Shown here: piece by piece, positions 35,086 to 45,698 of the stretch
Layout: each line of letters begins with the position of its first letter
Position numbering within the stretch: the stretch's first letter is position 1
DNA from: Pseudomonadota bacterium
GTDB lineage: Bacteria > Desulfobacterota > Binatia > Binatales > Binataceae
Direction of reading: 5' to 3'
DNA: 64,000 nucleotides
Assembly: GCA_021325025.1 (NCBI GenBank)
Contig: JAJPHZ010000033.1
Span: forward strand, 1-64,000
The notes under the pieces: generated by a model
The model's input: the letters and a program-made list of their open reading frames with translations, nothing else
What the model was told of the DNA's origin: nothing
Database searches by the model: none
Program-made: the position numbers and the translations under genes

Positions 35086-36369
35086 TCAGAAATTGGACCA
35101 GCGCTGCCTGCCCAGTTCGTCGTAAAACTCCTCTCTGAGCTCGGCGCCCCTAAGCGTCAGCAGCATGAAGCCGTTGGGGGCGCGGCGCGGATCGCCCCCG
35201 TTGCGGGCGTAATCGGTTTCCGCCCACTGGATACGGATGGCGCCGTCGCCCAGGCGCTCCAGATGGGGCGGGAACGGCTCGTAGGGCACCGCGCCGTGCC
35301 CCACGCAGCGGGCGCTCAGCGACGAGTTGTTGCCGAAAAATAGCCGATAGTAGGCAATCCCGGCGTGGACGTGGCCAAAGTACCACCACCAATCCCGCAC
35401 CGCGCTCAACTCCGTGCTGACCTGCTGGAACAGCGGCTTGCGGCTGACCTTGCCGGTGGCCGGATTGACGTCAAAGCCGTCATGATGGGTGAGCAGGATG
35501 ACGCGCTTGTGGCCGTGCTCGCGCAGCACACCGCGCAGCCAGTTGAGCTGATCCAGTCCGCGGGGCTCCTTGCCCGGATCGGGCTCGGCCAGAAAACCTT
35601 CCTCGTAGAGCAGGCTTTGATAATAGGCGAAGTAGGCGGTGTCCAACCCCACGATCAGCCAGTGGTCGTTGGTCAGCGCGAAATAACTCAGCCCCTGTTG
35701 CGCGGCGAACTTCCCGTCACCCAGCAGAGTCTGGAAATAGCCGCGCCCGCCGCAATACATCTCGTGATTGGAATTGAGCGTATAGCTGGCTGCCGAACCC
35801 GGCGACCAGAGCTTGAGGAAGTTGTCCGCCTCCTCCTCGGGCAACCCCGAGTAGTAAACGTCGCCCAAATGTATGGTGTAGTGGGGATTATGGCCGGCGA
35901 TCAGCGCGCAGATCGCCGCCGGCGGCGTCAGCCGCGCGTCGGCACCCAGGTCGCCCGCCAGCGCGATGCGGATTTCGCCGTCGGCCACCAGGTTGCGCAG
36001 CGGGTTTATGCCCAAGCCGAGGTGGGTGGGAAAGGCAACGCGATTGTTTCCGGTCTGGTAGTAGTTGAGGACGCTTTCGGCCCAGCGATGGTCGAGCGCT
36101 TCGTAGGGACCGGCGCCGACGATTTCGCGGATACCGATGGCTTCGGCCAACTGTCCGGCCGACGGCAACCGCGCCAGCGCCGCGGCGTTGGCCGCCGCCG
36201 AATCCGCCAGCGCCACATCGCGCGCGCGGGCCTCCTGCTCGACTGCGCGCAGCGCACCCAGCAGGTTGCGGCGCTGGGGCGAGTCCACGGTATTCCGGAA
36301 GTCGGCCAGATGGTCGGTCAGCGCGTGCAGATGGTCGGCCAGAGTTGGGGCTGGATTGGGCAAAGGCAT
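35086..36369 (-). CDS. Calcineurin-like metallophosphoesterase
   Basis: A 427-residue protein. The start is placed at ATG 36369, after GGGAGG; a longer frame reaches 36480 but would run through the promoter. After a helical N-terminal segment (about 1-110) come the metal-site motifs: 'LAGDLGAD', 'IHLGDVYYSG', 'NSNHEMYCGG' (GNHE-like, with Ser before Asn), 'LLTHHDG' and 'GHVHAG'. There is no signal peptide, so it acts in the cytoplasm. The substrate could be a nucleotide, a phosphoester or a protein. It is paired with the orphan 303-residue gene downstream. Confidence 0.85.
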   Translation of the reverse strand: MPLPNPAPTLADHLHALTDHLADFRNTVDSPQRRNLLGALRAVEQEARARDVALADSAAANAAALARLPSAGQLAEAIGIREIVGAGPYEALDHRWAESVLNYYQTGNNRVAFPTHLGLGINPLRNLVADGEIRIALAGDLGADARLTPPAAICALIAGHNPHYTIHLGDVYYSGLPEEEADNFLKLWSPGSAASYTLNSNHEMYCGGRGYFQTLLGDGKFAAQQGLSYFALTNDHWLIVGLDTAYFAYYQSLLYEEGFLAEPDPGKEPRGLDQLNWLRGVLREHGHKRVILLTHHDGFDVNPATGKVSRKPLFQQVSTELSAVRDWWWYFGHVHAGIAYYRLFFGNNSSLSARCVGHGAVPYEPFPPHLERLGDGAIRIQWAETDYARNGGDPRRAPNGFMLLTLRGAELREEFYDELGRQRWSNF

Positions 36370-36461
36370 TGCGGCCTCCCTTGGAATGCGGCGACGAGGC
36401 GGGCGAGGCTGCTCAAAAAAAGCCGTCTCGGACAGAAATAGCCGCCCTCCCCAAGCCCGTT

Positions 36462-36490
36462 CCCATAAGTTAAATATCATTTTTTGTCAA
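36462..36490 (-). promoter_or_regulatory. Candidate sigma70 promoter for the phosphoesterase operon
   Basis: Read on the minus strand: TTGACA (36490-36485), a 17-base AT-rich spacer, then TATGGG (36467-36462). The -35 box is perfect and the -10 box weak. It places transcription start near 36455 and supports the downstream ATG at 36369. Confidence 0.5.
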
Positions 36491-36654
36491 ACAGCTTGTT
36501 AAGGCAGCCTGACACTTTGGCCACGGCTGGGTGGCCCGGCCGGCGGACGCCGGCGTCTGCACTTGACGCGATGGCCGCCCTGCTCCACCATCCGTGCCTT
36601 GATGACTGCGATTTTGGTAACTAAGCGCCGCGGGCGCGGTCTGACCCACCAGCG

Positions 36655-37653
36655 ATGTCCGCGCGCTTGAGGCGATGGTTGACCAGATTGGGCGCGGCTG
36701 CGGCCGGCACCGCGCTGGGGTTGATCATCCTCAACTACGCCTTTTTGGCCGGCGAATATCTGAGCGGCCATCAGCGGATGTACACGTTCGACGCGCTGTT
36801 GGGATGGCGTGTGCTGCCCAACCTCGACGCCGCGCGCACACCCTACATCACATACACCGATGCGCATGGCTTTCGTATCCTGCCCGGCGAGTCGCGCGAC
36901 GCCCACCGCTTCGACGTGATGCTGGTGGGCGACAGCTTCTGCTTCGGCAGTTGGTTCAGCGCCGAACAGACGCTGGCCGGCCTGCTCAAGCTGCATCATC
37001 CGGCCCTGCGCATCGCCAACACCGCCGTGCCCGGCTACGGCACCGATCAGGAGTTGCTGGCATTGCAGCGCTATGCGCCGATGCTCAAGCGGGGCGGCAC
37101 GGTCGTCCTGCTCACCTACATCAACGACTTCGACGACATCCGCGACCGTTGGGAAGAAGTGCGCGAAAAGCCGCGCTTCAGGCTGGAGGGCGATCAACTG
37201 GTGCTGGAGCCTCCGCAGTCCTGGCTCAATCGTCTGCTGTGGTCGGCGCACGTGTTTTCCGTAACCGCCTACCTGACCAGTCTCGCCCTGGGGCTGCAGC
37301 CGCAAATCTACGGCGACGACGCCTACGCAGCGCGGCTGTATGAGGCGATAGTCCAACGCATGGCGGGGGTGGTCACAGCGCGGCACGGGAGCCTGGTTAT
37401 CCTGTTTACGGCCGGGCGCAGCGCCGACCTGCCGGCCAGCCGGCGATGGCAGGCGGTGGTGCGCGAGGCAGCCGCGCGCGCCGGGGCACGGTTCTTTTCC
37501 CTGGACGACCAGAATCCGCTGGGCCCGACGATGTTTGCCCCGGACAAAATCCATTGGAACGCAGCCGGCAACCGCGCCGTGTACGAATTTATCGCCCCCC
37601 GCCTCAACCCGCTGCTGCCCGATCACGTCCCCGCCCGCAATGAATCGGGTTGA
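36655..37653 (+). CDS. Membrane-anchored SGNH-type hydrolase
   Basis: A 332-residue protein with an N-terminal membrane helix (about 12-35), then an SGNH-type fold. It has 'VMLVGDSFCFGS' (Ser nucleophile), 'AVPGYGTDQELL', 'YINDFDDIRD' (Asn) and the C-terminal catalytic pair in 'DKIHWNAAGNRAVYEF' (D-x-x-H). It resembles the protein at 7970-9361 in domain plan and in shared phrases ('G.SYGTAQELM' versus 'GYGTDQELL'). Likely an O-acyl esterase or acyltransferase-like enzyme at the envelope; substrate unknown. No good ribosome binding site is seen. Confidence 0.82.
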   Translation: MSARLRRWLTRLGAAAAGTALGLIILNYAFLAGEYLSGHQRMYTFDALLGWRVLPNLDAARTPYITYTDAHGFRILPGESRDAHRFDVMLVGDSFCFGSWFSAEQTLAGLLKLHHPALRIANTAVPGYGTDQELLALQRYAPMLKRGGTVVLLTYINDFDDIRDRWEEVREKPRFRLEGDQLVLEPPQSWLNRLLWSAHVFSVTAYLTSLALGLQPQIYGDDAYAARLYEAIVQRMAGVVTARHGSLVILFTAGRSADLPASRRWQAVVREAAARAGARFFSLDDQNPLGPTMFAPDKIHWNAAGNRAVYEFIAPRLNPLLPDHVPARNESG

Positions 37654-37823
37654 AAGGCCGGCGTCCCTGTCGCACTATTTCGATATGGACCGGAGCTGGC
37701 CGGTCATCCGTCGCAGTCGGAGGTTGACGGCGGACGCTGGCGAGGGAACTTTATCTGTGCCAGATTGTCCGGCTGTTTCAGTCCGCATCAGCGGCGGACC
37801 AGTATGGGAGGCAGAACAGACCG

Positions 37824-38006
37824 ATGGACACCTGCGAATATTGCCATCAGGACAAAGAAGACGCGCTTACCCGCTTCTATACGCATCCGGAAACCCATCG
37901 CAACACCTTTTTGACGCTGTGCGAGTCGTGCGAAAACAAGGTGCGGAATTCTGAATGGGGCAAGGGCGAAGCCGGCACCTGGCTCCAGCAGCATCTGCTT
38001 AGCTGA
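37824..38006 (+). CDS. Small two-CxxC zinc-ribbon-like protein
   Basis: A 60-residue protein with 'CEYCHQD' and 'CESCENK', two C-x2-C knuckles about 27 residues apart that would bind one zinc. There is no signal peptide or DNA-binding domain. GGGAGG lies 13 bases before the ATG. Its function is unknown; small zinc ribbons often act as nucleic-acid or protein-binding adaptors. It stands alone between an SGNH hydrolase and a minus-strand exported protein. Confidence 0.75.
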   Translation: MDTCEYCHQDKEDALTRFYTHPETHRNTFLTLCESCENKVRNSEWGKGEAGTWLQQHLLS

Positions 38007-38096
38007 CACTCCCAACGAGCCGGATGGCGTACACCAGGCAGCGCACGCGGGCGCGATCCGTTTTTATGGTCGCGCCCGCTTCAACTGCGCCTGAGA

Positions 38097-38594
38097 TTAC
38101 GGGTGCCGGTCGGGAGAGATGATTGGGTTGCTCGATTCGATCGGCGCGCCGGGGCGAGGGTGGGCGGTGATCGGAGCCGGGCTGTGAATCAGCGCCGGCG
38201 CCACCTTTTCGCTCTGCAGCCAATGCTGCAGGGTACCCGGTTCGGAGACTGTGCCGAGATTGACCGCGCCGCTCCACGCCTGGATGTTGCCCACCACGAT
38301 CGGGCCGTGCTCCTCGCGCAGGTTGTAGGCGGCCGGGGGAAGGGTGATGGAAAAGCTGCCGTCCTGGCCGGTCCTGGTCAAATAGGCGTCGCCTGACACG
38401 GTATTTTCAAAATGAATCTCCCGGTCGGCGGCCGGCTGTCCCTCGTACGTGAGCAGCTTGCCGCTGACCTCCACCGCAGTGGCGGGCTGCATCCTTCCGA
38501 CCACCCCTTTGTGCGGACCGGCCAGCGCGCTGACCGGCGACGCCACAATCGCGAACAGCAATGCAAACGGCACAAGGCGCTTTGGCGAAGTCAT
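38097..38594 (-). CDS. Exported protein with a carboxypeptidase-regulatory-like beta domain
   Basis: A 165-residue protein starting at ATG 38594. The signal peptide is 'PFALLFAIVASPVSALA' (cleaved near residue 25). Residues 40-105 form a beta-sandwich-like segment: 'VSGKLLTYEGQPAADREIHF', then 'YLTRTGQDGSFSITLPPAAYNL'. This is typical of the CarboxypepD-regulatory/Cna-B-like fold used in envelope proteins. The C-terminal 45 residues are Pro-rich and probably disordered. No catalytic residues are seen. It is transcribed divergently from the ArsC-family gene. Confidence 0.65.
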   Translation of the reverse strand: MTSPKRLVPFALLFAIVASPVSALAGPHKGVVGRMQPATAVEVSGKLLTYEGQPAADREIHFENTVSGDAYLTRTGQDGSFSITLPPAAYNLREEHGPIVVGNIQAWSGAVNLGTVSEPGTLQHWLQSEKVAPALIHSPAPITAHPRPGAPIESSNPIISPDRHP

Positions 38595-38744
38595 CGGGAT
38601 ATTAATAGCCAGCGGCGCGGCGTGGCTCAAATGGCGCGGCGCGAGAGCGGCCACGACACGCTCTGACCGGCCGCGCTGGTGGCAGCCTTTGATGCAAAGA
38701 CCGCGGACCGTTATGCTGGGCGCAAACACGGAGCTTAATCGACC

Positions 38745-39098
38745 ATGGAAAGAGTGACCATTTACCACAACCCCGGTTGCAAGCATTCGCGCGGTGCGCT
38801 CGAACTGCTCGATACCCGCCACGTTGCGCACGATACTATCGAGTACCTCAAGACCCCGCCGGACCGGAGCACGCTGGAAAAAATTATCGATATGCTGAGC
38901 GACCCGCCCTCGGAGATGGTGCGGGATGACAAGCGCCTCAAGGAACTGGGGCTTAAAAAGGAGGACTACCAGAGCAAGGCAGCAGTCGTCGAGCTGCTGC
39001 TTAAGTATCCCGAACTGATGCAGCGTCCGATCATTATCAAGGGCGGCCGCGCCGTAATCGCCCGCCCGCCCGAAAAGCTGCTGCCGCTGCTGGACTGA
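38745..39098 (+). CDS. arsC: ArsC-family arsenate reductase (glutaredoxin type)
   Basis: A 117-residue thioredoxin-fold protein. The catalytic Cys is C12 in 'HNPGCKHSRGALELL'. Arg residues that bind arsenate in R773-type ArsC have counterparts in 'MVRDDKRLKELG', 'QRPIIIKGGRA' and 'ARPPEKLL'. This argues for a working arsenate reductase rather than a Spx/YffB relative, but the family is mixed. No arsB, acr3 or arsR is beside it. It ends in a bidirectional terminator shared with rpmB. Confidence 0.85.
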   Translation: MERVTIYHNPGCKHSRGALELLDTRHVAHDTIEYLKTPPDRSTLEKIIDMLSDPPSEMVRDDKRLKELGLKKEDYQSKAAVVELLLKYPELMQRPIIIKGGRAVIARPPEKLLPLLD

Positions 39099-39126
39099 AA
39101 AAAAACGCCGCTCAGGCGGTCTTTTT
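39099..39126. terminator. Bidirectional terminator between arsC and rpmB
   Basis: A short CCGC/GCGG hairpin (39108-39119) is flanked by A8 on the left and TCTTTTT on the right, so a U-tract follows the stem on both strands. The rpmB stop codon lies in the loop region. The stem is short. Confidence 0.55.
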
Positions 39127-39300
39127 CACCTTGCCGCTGCGGATACATCGGGTACAGACCAGGATGCGCCGCACCCCGCCGCCTATCTGCGCCCGCACCT
39201 CCTGCAGGTTGGGCTGCCATCGGCGCTTGGTCTTGTTGTTAGCGTGACTGACGTTGTTGCCCACCGAGGGCTGCTTGCCGCAAATGGCACAATGTCTCAT
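39112..39300 (-). CDS. rpmB: 50S ribosomal protein L28
   Basis: A 62-residue protein with the L28 start '[25 protein letters not shown]' (positions 4-28) and the zinc-type pair 'CTRC' near the end, so this is the C+ form that can hold zinc. Length and sequence are normal for L28. It is a single gene here, not joined with rpmG, and ends in the shared terminator with arsC. Confidence 0.95.
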   Translation of the reverse strand: MRHCAICGKQPSVGNNVSHANNKTKRRWQPNLQEVRAQIGGGVRRILVCTRCIRSGKVKKTA

Positions 39301-39426
39301 TTTGACAGAACTCCGGGATCGGTAAGTGCTCTAAATTATCCTGAGGCCGTCCGCCGGGGAAGAGCCTGAGTGTTGTGGAAAGCCGGCCGGCCGCTGGTTC
39401 CCGGCGGGCGATGCGCTCAGCGCCTT

Positions 39427-39435
39427 TGCTATACT
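39427..39435 (+). promoter_or_regulatory. Candidate extended -10 promoter for mutL
   Basis: TGC-TATACT is a good extended -10 element 15 bases before the ATG at 39451, which would give a very short leader. No -35 box is seen. It may drive the whole mutL-miaA-accA-pheA run. Confidence 0.4.
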
Positions 39436-39450
39436 GACGGCGGCAAGACG

Positions 39451-41297
<1,847 letters not shown>

Positions 41298-41301
<4 letters not shown>

Positions 41302-42260
41302 ACTCCGGCGCCGCCGCCGCGCCCGCACCGCGCCTCAAGGTGGGCTTCATCGTCGGTCCCACCGGAATCGGCAAAACCGCAATATCGCTGGCAGTCGCCG
41401 AGCGGCTGGGGGCGGAGATCGTCAACGCCGATTCGCGCCAGTTCTACCGCGGGATGGATATCGGCACCGCCAAGCCCTCCGCCGCCGAGCTTGCCCGCGT
41501 GCGCCATCATCTGATCGACATCCGCGCGCCGGGCGACCCGCTTGACGTGGCGCAGTTTCGCGCGCTGGCACGCGCGGCGATCGCGGAGGTGGCCGAGCGC
41601 GGGCGGCCGGTGCTGGTCACCGGCGGCAGCGGGCTTTACCTGCGCGTGCTGCGCTACGGAATTTTCAGCGGCCCGGGGGCGGCGCCGCAGATTCGCGCCG
41701 CGCTGCTGGAAGCAGCGCACCGCCACGGAGTCGAGTATCTGTACCAGGAGTTGCAACGGATCGACCCTGCCGCCGCGCGCCGCCTGGAGCCGCGCGACCT
41801 CTACCGCATCGTGCGCGCCATCGAAGTCTTCCGCGTAACCGGCGTCGCCATCAGCCGCCATCAGGCGGCCCATGGCTTTAACCGCCCCGAGTATGAAAGC
41901 CTGACTATCGGGCTGCGGATGGAACGCGAGCGGCTGTACCGGGCGATCGAGCGGCGCTTTGACGCGATGATGGCGGCGGGGCTGGTCGAAGAAGTCCGCC
42001 GCCTGCTCGAGCAAGGCTTCACCCCCGACGCCCCGCCGCTGTGCGCGATCGGCTACAAGCATGTGGCTGCGTATTTGCGCGGCGAATGCGCCCTGGAGGC
42101 CGCCGTGGAGCTGGCCAAGCGCGACACGCGCCGGCTGGCCAAGCGCCAGATGACCTGGTTTCGGCGCGATCCGGACATCGTATGGATTGACGCGCAGGAC
42201 GGCGCGGAGCAGGCTTACAAGCTGCTGGCGGATTTTTTCAGCGCCCCGCCCCGCAGTTAA
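41298..42260 (+). CDS. miaA: tRNA dimethylallyltransferase MiaA
   Basis: A 320-residue enzyme with P-loop 'GPTGIGKT' (20-27), 'NADSRQFYRGMDIGTAKPS' and the C-terminal 'KRDTRRLAKRQMTWFR'. All are standard MiaA motifs. It transfers dimethylallyl to A37 of tRNAs reading UNN codons. It sits directly after mutL, a common neighbour, with a 4-base overlap. Confidence 0.96.
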
Positions 42261-42266
42261 CGCACG

Positions 42267-43256
42267 ATGGCGTCGAGCACCGATTACATGGACTTCGAGC
42301 AACCGCTGCGCGAACTGGACCAGCGCGCCGCGCAGGCCGAGCCCGCGGCGCGCGCCGCCCTGCTCGCCGAGCGCGAGCGGCTGCAGGCGCAGATTTTCGC
42401 CAACTTAAGCGCGATCGATCGCGTGCGCCTGGCGCGCCATCCGGCGCGTCCCCAAACCCTGGACTACATCGGCGCGCTGTTTGCCGACTTCATCGAGATT
42501 CACGGCGACCGCCGCTTCGCCGACGACGGCGCGATCGTGGCGGGATTGGCGTACTTCAAACGCCAGCCGGTGGCGATCGTCGGGCAGCAGCGCGGCCGCG
42601 CCACCGCCGAGCGCATCAAGCGCAACTTCGGCCGTCCCAATCCCGAAGGTTACCGCAAGGCCGCGCGCGTCTATGAACTGGCCAGCCGCTTCCGGATTCC
42701 GCTTATCACCTTGATCGACACGCAGGGGGCGGAGCCCGGAGTGGGCGCGGAGGAACGCGGTCAGGCCGAGGCGATCGCGCGCAACCTGGAGCTGATGGCG
42801 CGCGTTGAAGCGCCGGTGATCGCCTGCGTGATCGGTGAGGGCGGCTCGGGCGGCGCGCTGGCCCTGGGCGTGGCCAATGTAATCCTGATGCTGGAGTACG
42901 CCTGCTACTCGGTGATCACACCCGAAGGATGCGCGGCGATTTTGTGGCGCGAGGCGACCCCTGACAACGTCGCCCGGGCGGCCGAGGCGCTGCGGCTGTC
43001 GGCACCCGAGCTGCTGCGCCTGGGCATCGCCGATGAGATCATTCCTGAACCCCCCGGCGGCGCGCATCGCAATCCCGCCGCCGCGGCTGCCGCGCTGGGC
43101 AAGGCTATCGGACACCATCTGGCGCGCCTGCTGCGGCTTGACGCTGCAGCACTGCGCGCCGCACGCGATCGGAAGTTCGCCGCGATGGGCGGCGCGTTCG
43201 TGGCCGACGCTTCCCCCGATGGCGGGCGCGTTGAAAAGCGCGGTGGAATCGGATAG
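42267..43256 (+). CDS. accA: Acetyl-CoA carboxylase carboxyltransferase, alpha subunit
   Basis: A 329-residue protein of normal AccA length. It begins '[13 protein letters not shown]' and contains '[14 protein letters not shown]', '[11 protein letters not shown]', '[18 protein letters not shown]' and '[17 protein letters not shown]', the carboxybiotin/acetyl-CoA site of the family. It lacks a zinc ribbon, as expected, since AccD carries it; accD is not in this window. It makes malonyl-CoA with AccBCD, linking functionally to FabI at 11108. It follows miaA by 6 bases, and its 3' end may overlap pheA. Confidence 0.96.
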   Translation: MASSTDYMDFEQPLRELDQRAAQAEPAARAALLAERERLQAQIFANLSAIDRVRLARHPARPQTLDYIGALFADFIEIHGDRRFADDGAIVAGLAYFKRQPVAIVGQQRGRATAERIKRNFGRPNPEGYRKAARVYELASRFRIPLITLIDTQGAEPGVGAEERGQAEAIARNLELMARVEAPVIACVIGEGGSGGALALGVANVILMLEYACYSVITPEGCAAILWREATPDNVARAAEALRLSAPELLRLGIADEIIPEPPGGAHRNPAAAAAALGKAIGHHLARLLRLDAAALRAARDRKFAAMGGAFVADASPDGGRVEKRGGIG

Positions 43257-44379
43257 CGGTTTGCCCGTGTCTGCGTCGGCCCACAACAACGCGCGCGCCG
43301 AAGTTCGGCTGGCGGCGCTGCGCGAGCGTATCGACCGGATCAACGATCGGTTGCTGGCCCTGCTCACCGAGCGCGCCCGCCTGGCGCTCGAGATCGGCCA
43401 TCTCAAACGCGCCAACGGCACCGGCGTCTATCAACCGCTGCGCGAGCAGCAGATTATCGAGGGGCTGCTGCAGCGCAATCCGGGACCGCTGACCGCCGAC
43501 CACATCCGGCGCATCTTCACCGAAATCATCTCCGCCTGCCGCGCCCTGGAACGCGAGCTGCGCGTGGCCTTTTTGGGACCGGAATATTCCTACACGCATC
43601 TGGCCGCGATGGGCCGCTTCGGCTCCAGCGCCCAGTTCGTACCCGCCGATTCGATTGCCGGCGTCTTCGCGGCGATCGACGCCGGGCAGGCCGATCTGGG
43701 CGTGGTGCCGGTGGAGAACTCCACCGAAGGATCGGTGACGTTAACCCTGGACCTGCTGATCGACACGCCGCTGCAGATCGTGGGGGAGCTGATGCTGCCG
43801 GTGCGCCATGCGCTGCTTTCGCTCAGTGGCGAGCGCGGCGCGATTCGCAAAATCATCGCCCATCAGCAGGCGCTCGGCCAATGCCGCAACTACCTGGCCG
43901 CCAATTTCCCCCATTGCGAGCAGGAGGCGGTGGCGTCCAACTCGCTGGCAGCCAGGATGGCGGCTGCCGATCCCGCCGCCGCCGCGATCGCGTCGGCGCG
44001 CGCGGCCCAGCCCTACGGTCTGCGCGTGGTCGCCGACGGCATCCAGGACGTCGCACAGAACATCACGCGTTTTCTGGTGATCGGCCGCGAGGGGGTGGCA
44101 CGCAGCGGCGCCGACAAGACCACGCTGATCTTCGCGGTGCCCGAAAAGGTGGGAGCGCTCAAGGAGGCGCTCACCATCTTCGCCCGCAACTCTATCAACC
44201 TGAGCATGATCCAGAGCCGCCCGCAGCGCTCGCGTCCATGGGAGTATGTCTTCATCGTGGATCTCAACGGCCATCGCGACGACCCGCCCATGCGCCGGGC
44301 GCTGGCCACCCTCAAACGCAAGGCCCTTTTTCTAAAAGTACTGGGATCGTATCCTGAAGGCAGGCCGCCCGCCGATTAG
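43219..44379 (+). CDS. pheA: Bifunctional chorismate mutase / prephenate dehydratase
   Basis: About 386 residues: an AroQ chorismate mutase domain ('[23 protein letters not shown]', about 34-56), a prephenate dehydratase domain ('[15 protein letters not shown]', '[12 protein letters not shown]', '[10 protein letters not shown]'), and a C-terminal ACT domain with the Phe-binding motif 'GALKEAL' and the 'ESRPxR'-like '[13 protein letters not shown]'. It converts chorismate through prephenate to phenylpyruvate and should be Phe-inhibited. The start is uncertain: ATG 43219 overlaps accA by 38 bases, and TTG 43261 or GTG 43267 would avoid the overlap. Confidence 0.93.
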   Translation: MAGALKSAVESDSGLPVSASAHNNARAEVRLAALRERIDRINDRLLALLTERARLALEIGHLKRANGTGVYQPLREQQIIEGLLQRNPGPLTADHIRRIFTEIISACRALERELRVAFLGPEYSYTHLAAMGRFGSSAQFVPADSIAGVFAAIDAGQADLGVVPVENSTEGSVTLTLDLLIDTPLQIVGELMLPVRHALLSLSGERGAIRKIIAHQQALGQCRNYLAANFPHCEQEAVASNSLAARMAAADPAAAAIASARAAQPYGLRVVADGIQDVAQNITRFLVIGREGVARSGADKTTLIFAVPEKVGALKEALTIFARNSINLSMIQSRPQRSRPWEYVFIVDLNGHRDDPPMRRALATLKRKALFLKVLGSYPEGRPPAD

Positions 44380-44395
44380 CGGGCCCACTATTCCA

Positions 44396-45496
44396 TTGAA
44401 ATTAACCGACCTCGTTCTACCCTCGGTGGCCGCGCTCAAACCCTATGAGCCGGGCAAGCCCATCGAAGAAGTGCAGCGCGAACTGGGGCTGCGCGATGTA
44501 GTCAAGCTGGCCTCCAACGAAAATCCGCTGGGGCCCTCGCCGATGGCGGTGGCGGCGCTGCGCGGCGCGATCGACGAACTCAACCGCTATCCCGACGGCG
44601 GCAGCGTGATGCTGACGCGCAAGATCGCGGCCCATCATAACCTCAGCCCCGCGCACATCTTCCTGGGATGCGGTTCGGTCGAGATCCTCAACCTGCTCGC
44701 CTATCTGTTCATCCGCCCGGGCCTGAACGCGGTCACCTCCGAGCATGCCTTTGCGATCTATGAGCTGGTGGTCGCGGCCAGCGGCGGGGTGACCAAGACC
44801 GCGCCGATGAAGGACTACACTTTCGACCTCGACGCGATTGGCGCGGCGGTGGACGCCGATACGCGCGTGATCTGGCTGGCCAATCCCAACAATCCCACCG
44901 GCACCGTCTACAAACGCGACGCGTGGGAGCGATTGCTGGCGCGCGTGCCCGACCATGTGGTGATCGTCGCCGATGAGGCCTACTTTGAGTTCGTGCGCGA
45001 TCCCGACTATCCCAACGCGCTCGAATATCTGGCGGGCCGGCCCCAGCTTATCGTGCTGCGCACCTTCTCCAAGATTTTCGGACTGGCCGGGCTGCGCGTG
45101 GGTTACGGCGTGGCGGACCCCGAGATGGTCAACCTGCTCAACAACGTGCGCCAGCCCTTCAACATCAACCTGCTGGCGCAGGCCGCCGTGCTGGCCGCGA
45201 TGGACGACCACGAGCACGTGCGCCGCACCCTGGAAGTCAACGCCCAGGGCATCGAATACCTGGAGCGCGAGTTCCGCCGTCTGGGCGTCGAGTACGTACC
45301 CACGCAGGCCAATTTCTTTCTGGTCGAGGTGGGCGACGGCGTAGCGGTGTTCAACGCCCTGCTGCGCCATGGCGTGATCGTACGTCCGATGCACGGTTAC
45401 AAGTTCCCGCGCCACGTGAGAATCAGCGTCGGGCTGCCGGAGGAAAATCGCAAACTGATCGCCGCGCTGGAGCAGGTGCTGAGGAAGGGGGCTTGA
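44396..45496 (+). CDS. hisC: Histidinol-phosphate / aromatic aminotransferase
   Basis: A 366-residue fold-type I aminotransferase with a TTG start. It has 'KLASNENPLGPSPMA', 'IWLANPNNPTGT', 'VADEAYFEF' and the PLP Lys (about K226) in 'TFSKIFGLAGLRVGYG'. It is clearly HisC-like in sequence. Its place between pheA and tyrA suggests that it transaminates phenylpyruvate and hydroxyphenylpyruvate, with or without the histidine reaction (inference). A rare TTG start may keep its level low. Confidence 0.93.
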   Translation: MKLTDLVLPSVAALKPYEPGKPIEEVQRELGLRDVVKLASNENPLGPSPMAVAALRGAIDELNRYPDGGSVMLTRKIAAHHNLSPAHIFLGCGSVEILNLLAYLFIRPGLNAVTSEHAFAIYELVVAASGGVTKTAPMKDYTFDLDAIGAAVDADTRVIWLANPNNPTGTVYKRDAWERLLARVPDHVVIVADEAYFEFVRDPDYPNALEYLAGRPQLIVLRTFSKIFGLAGLRVGYGVADPEMVNLLNNVRQPFNINLLAQAAVLAAMDDHEHVRRTLEVNAQGIEYLEREFRRLGVEYVPTQANFFLVEVGDGVAVFNALLRHGVIVRPMHGYKFPRHVRISVGLPEENRKLIAALEQVLRKGA

Positions 45497-45547
45497 CGTA
45501 AAATGGCGCTGTCCACGACGGTTTCGTTACCAGCAAAGTCCTTCCGG

Positions 45548-45686
45548 CTCCCGCTCCTGAAGGGAGAGGGTTAGGGAGAGGTCCCACGTATCTTTTCAGG
45601 CATCATCTCTTAGGGTGCGAGGTTCTCACTCGCGTTGGGAGCCAGGGAGGCGCCGCACCTGTAACCTCTCCCTTCGGGAGAGGGAG
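45548..45686. repeat. Inverted-repeat (MITE-like) element in the tyrA-cmk leader
   Basis: The ends 45548-45573 and 45661-45686 are imperfect inverted repeats (about 24 of 26 positions, one gap). Each arm is itself palindromic. The GGGAGAGGG-type sequence resembles a repeat seen between genes in many bacteria. Its right end supplies the ribosome binding site for the next gene. Confidence 0.7.
45665..45683 (+). promoter_or_regulatory. Hairpin over the tyrA-cmk ribosome binding site
   Basis: An 8-bp stem with a TTC loop (45665-45672 with 45676-45683) covers most of the purine-rich GGGAGAGGGAG that precedes ATG 45699. Its 5' arm can instead pair with 45559-45569 over 11 bases, which would free the ribosome binding site. 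Confidence 0.5.
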
Positions 45687-45698
45687 CAGAAATGTTCC

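Noticed and set aside
36370-36480. Longer N-terminus for the phosphoesterase starting at 36480
   Set aside because: It would be translated from the TTGACA promoter region, and the added residues are not phosphoesterase-like. ATG 36369 has a strong ribosome binding site.
39370-39450. Upstream extension of MutL
   Set aside because: The family N-terminus begins at 39451, and a -10 element lies inside the extension.
45548-45686. Riboswitch in the tyrA leader
   Set aside because: The sequence is an inverted-repeat element of repetitive type and shows no known aptamer. Only alternative hairpins can be supported.
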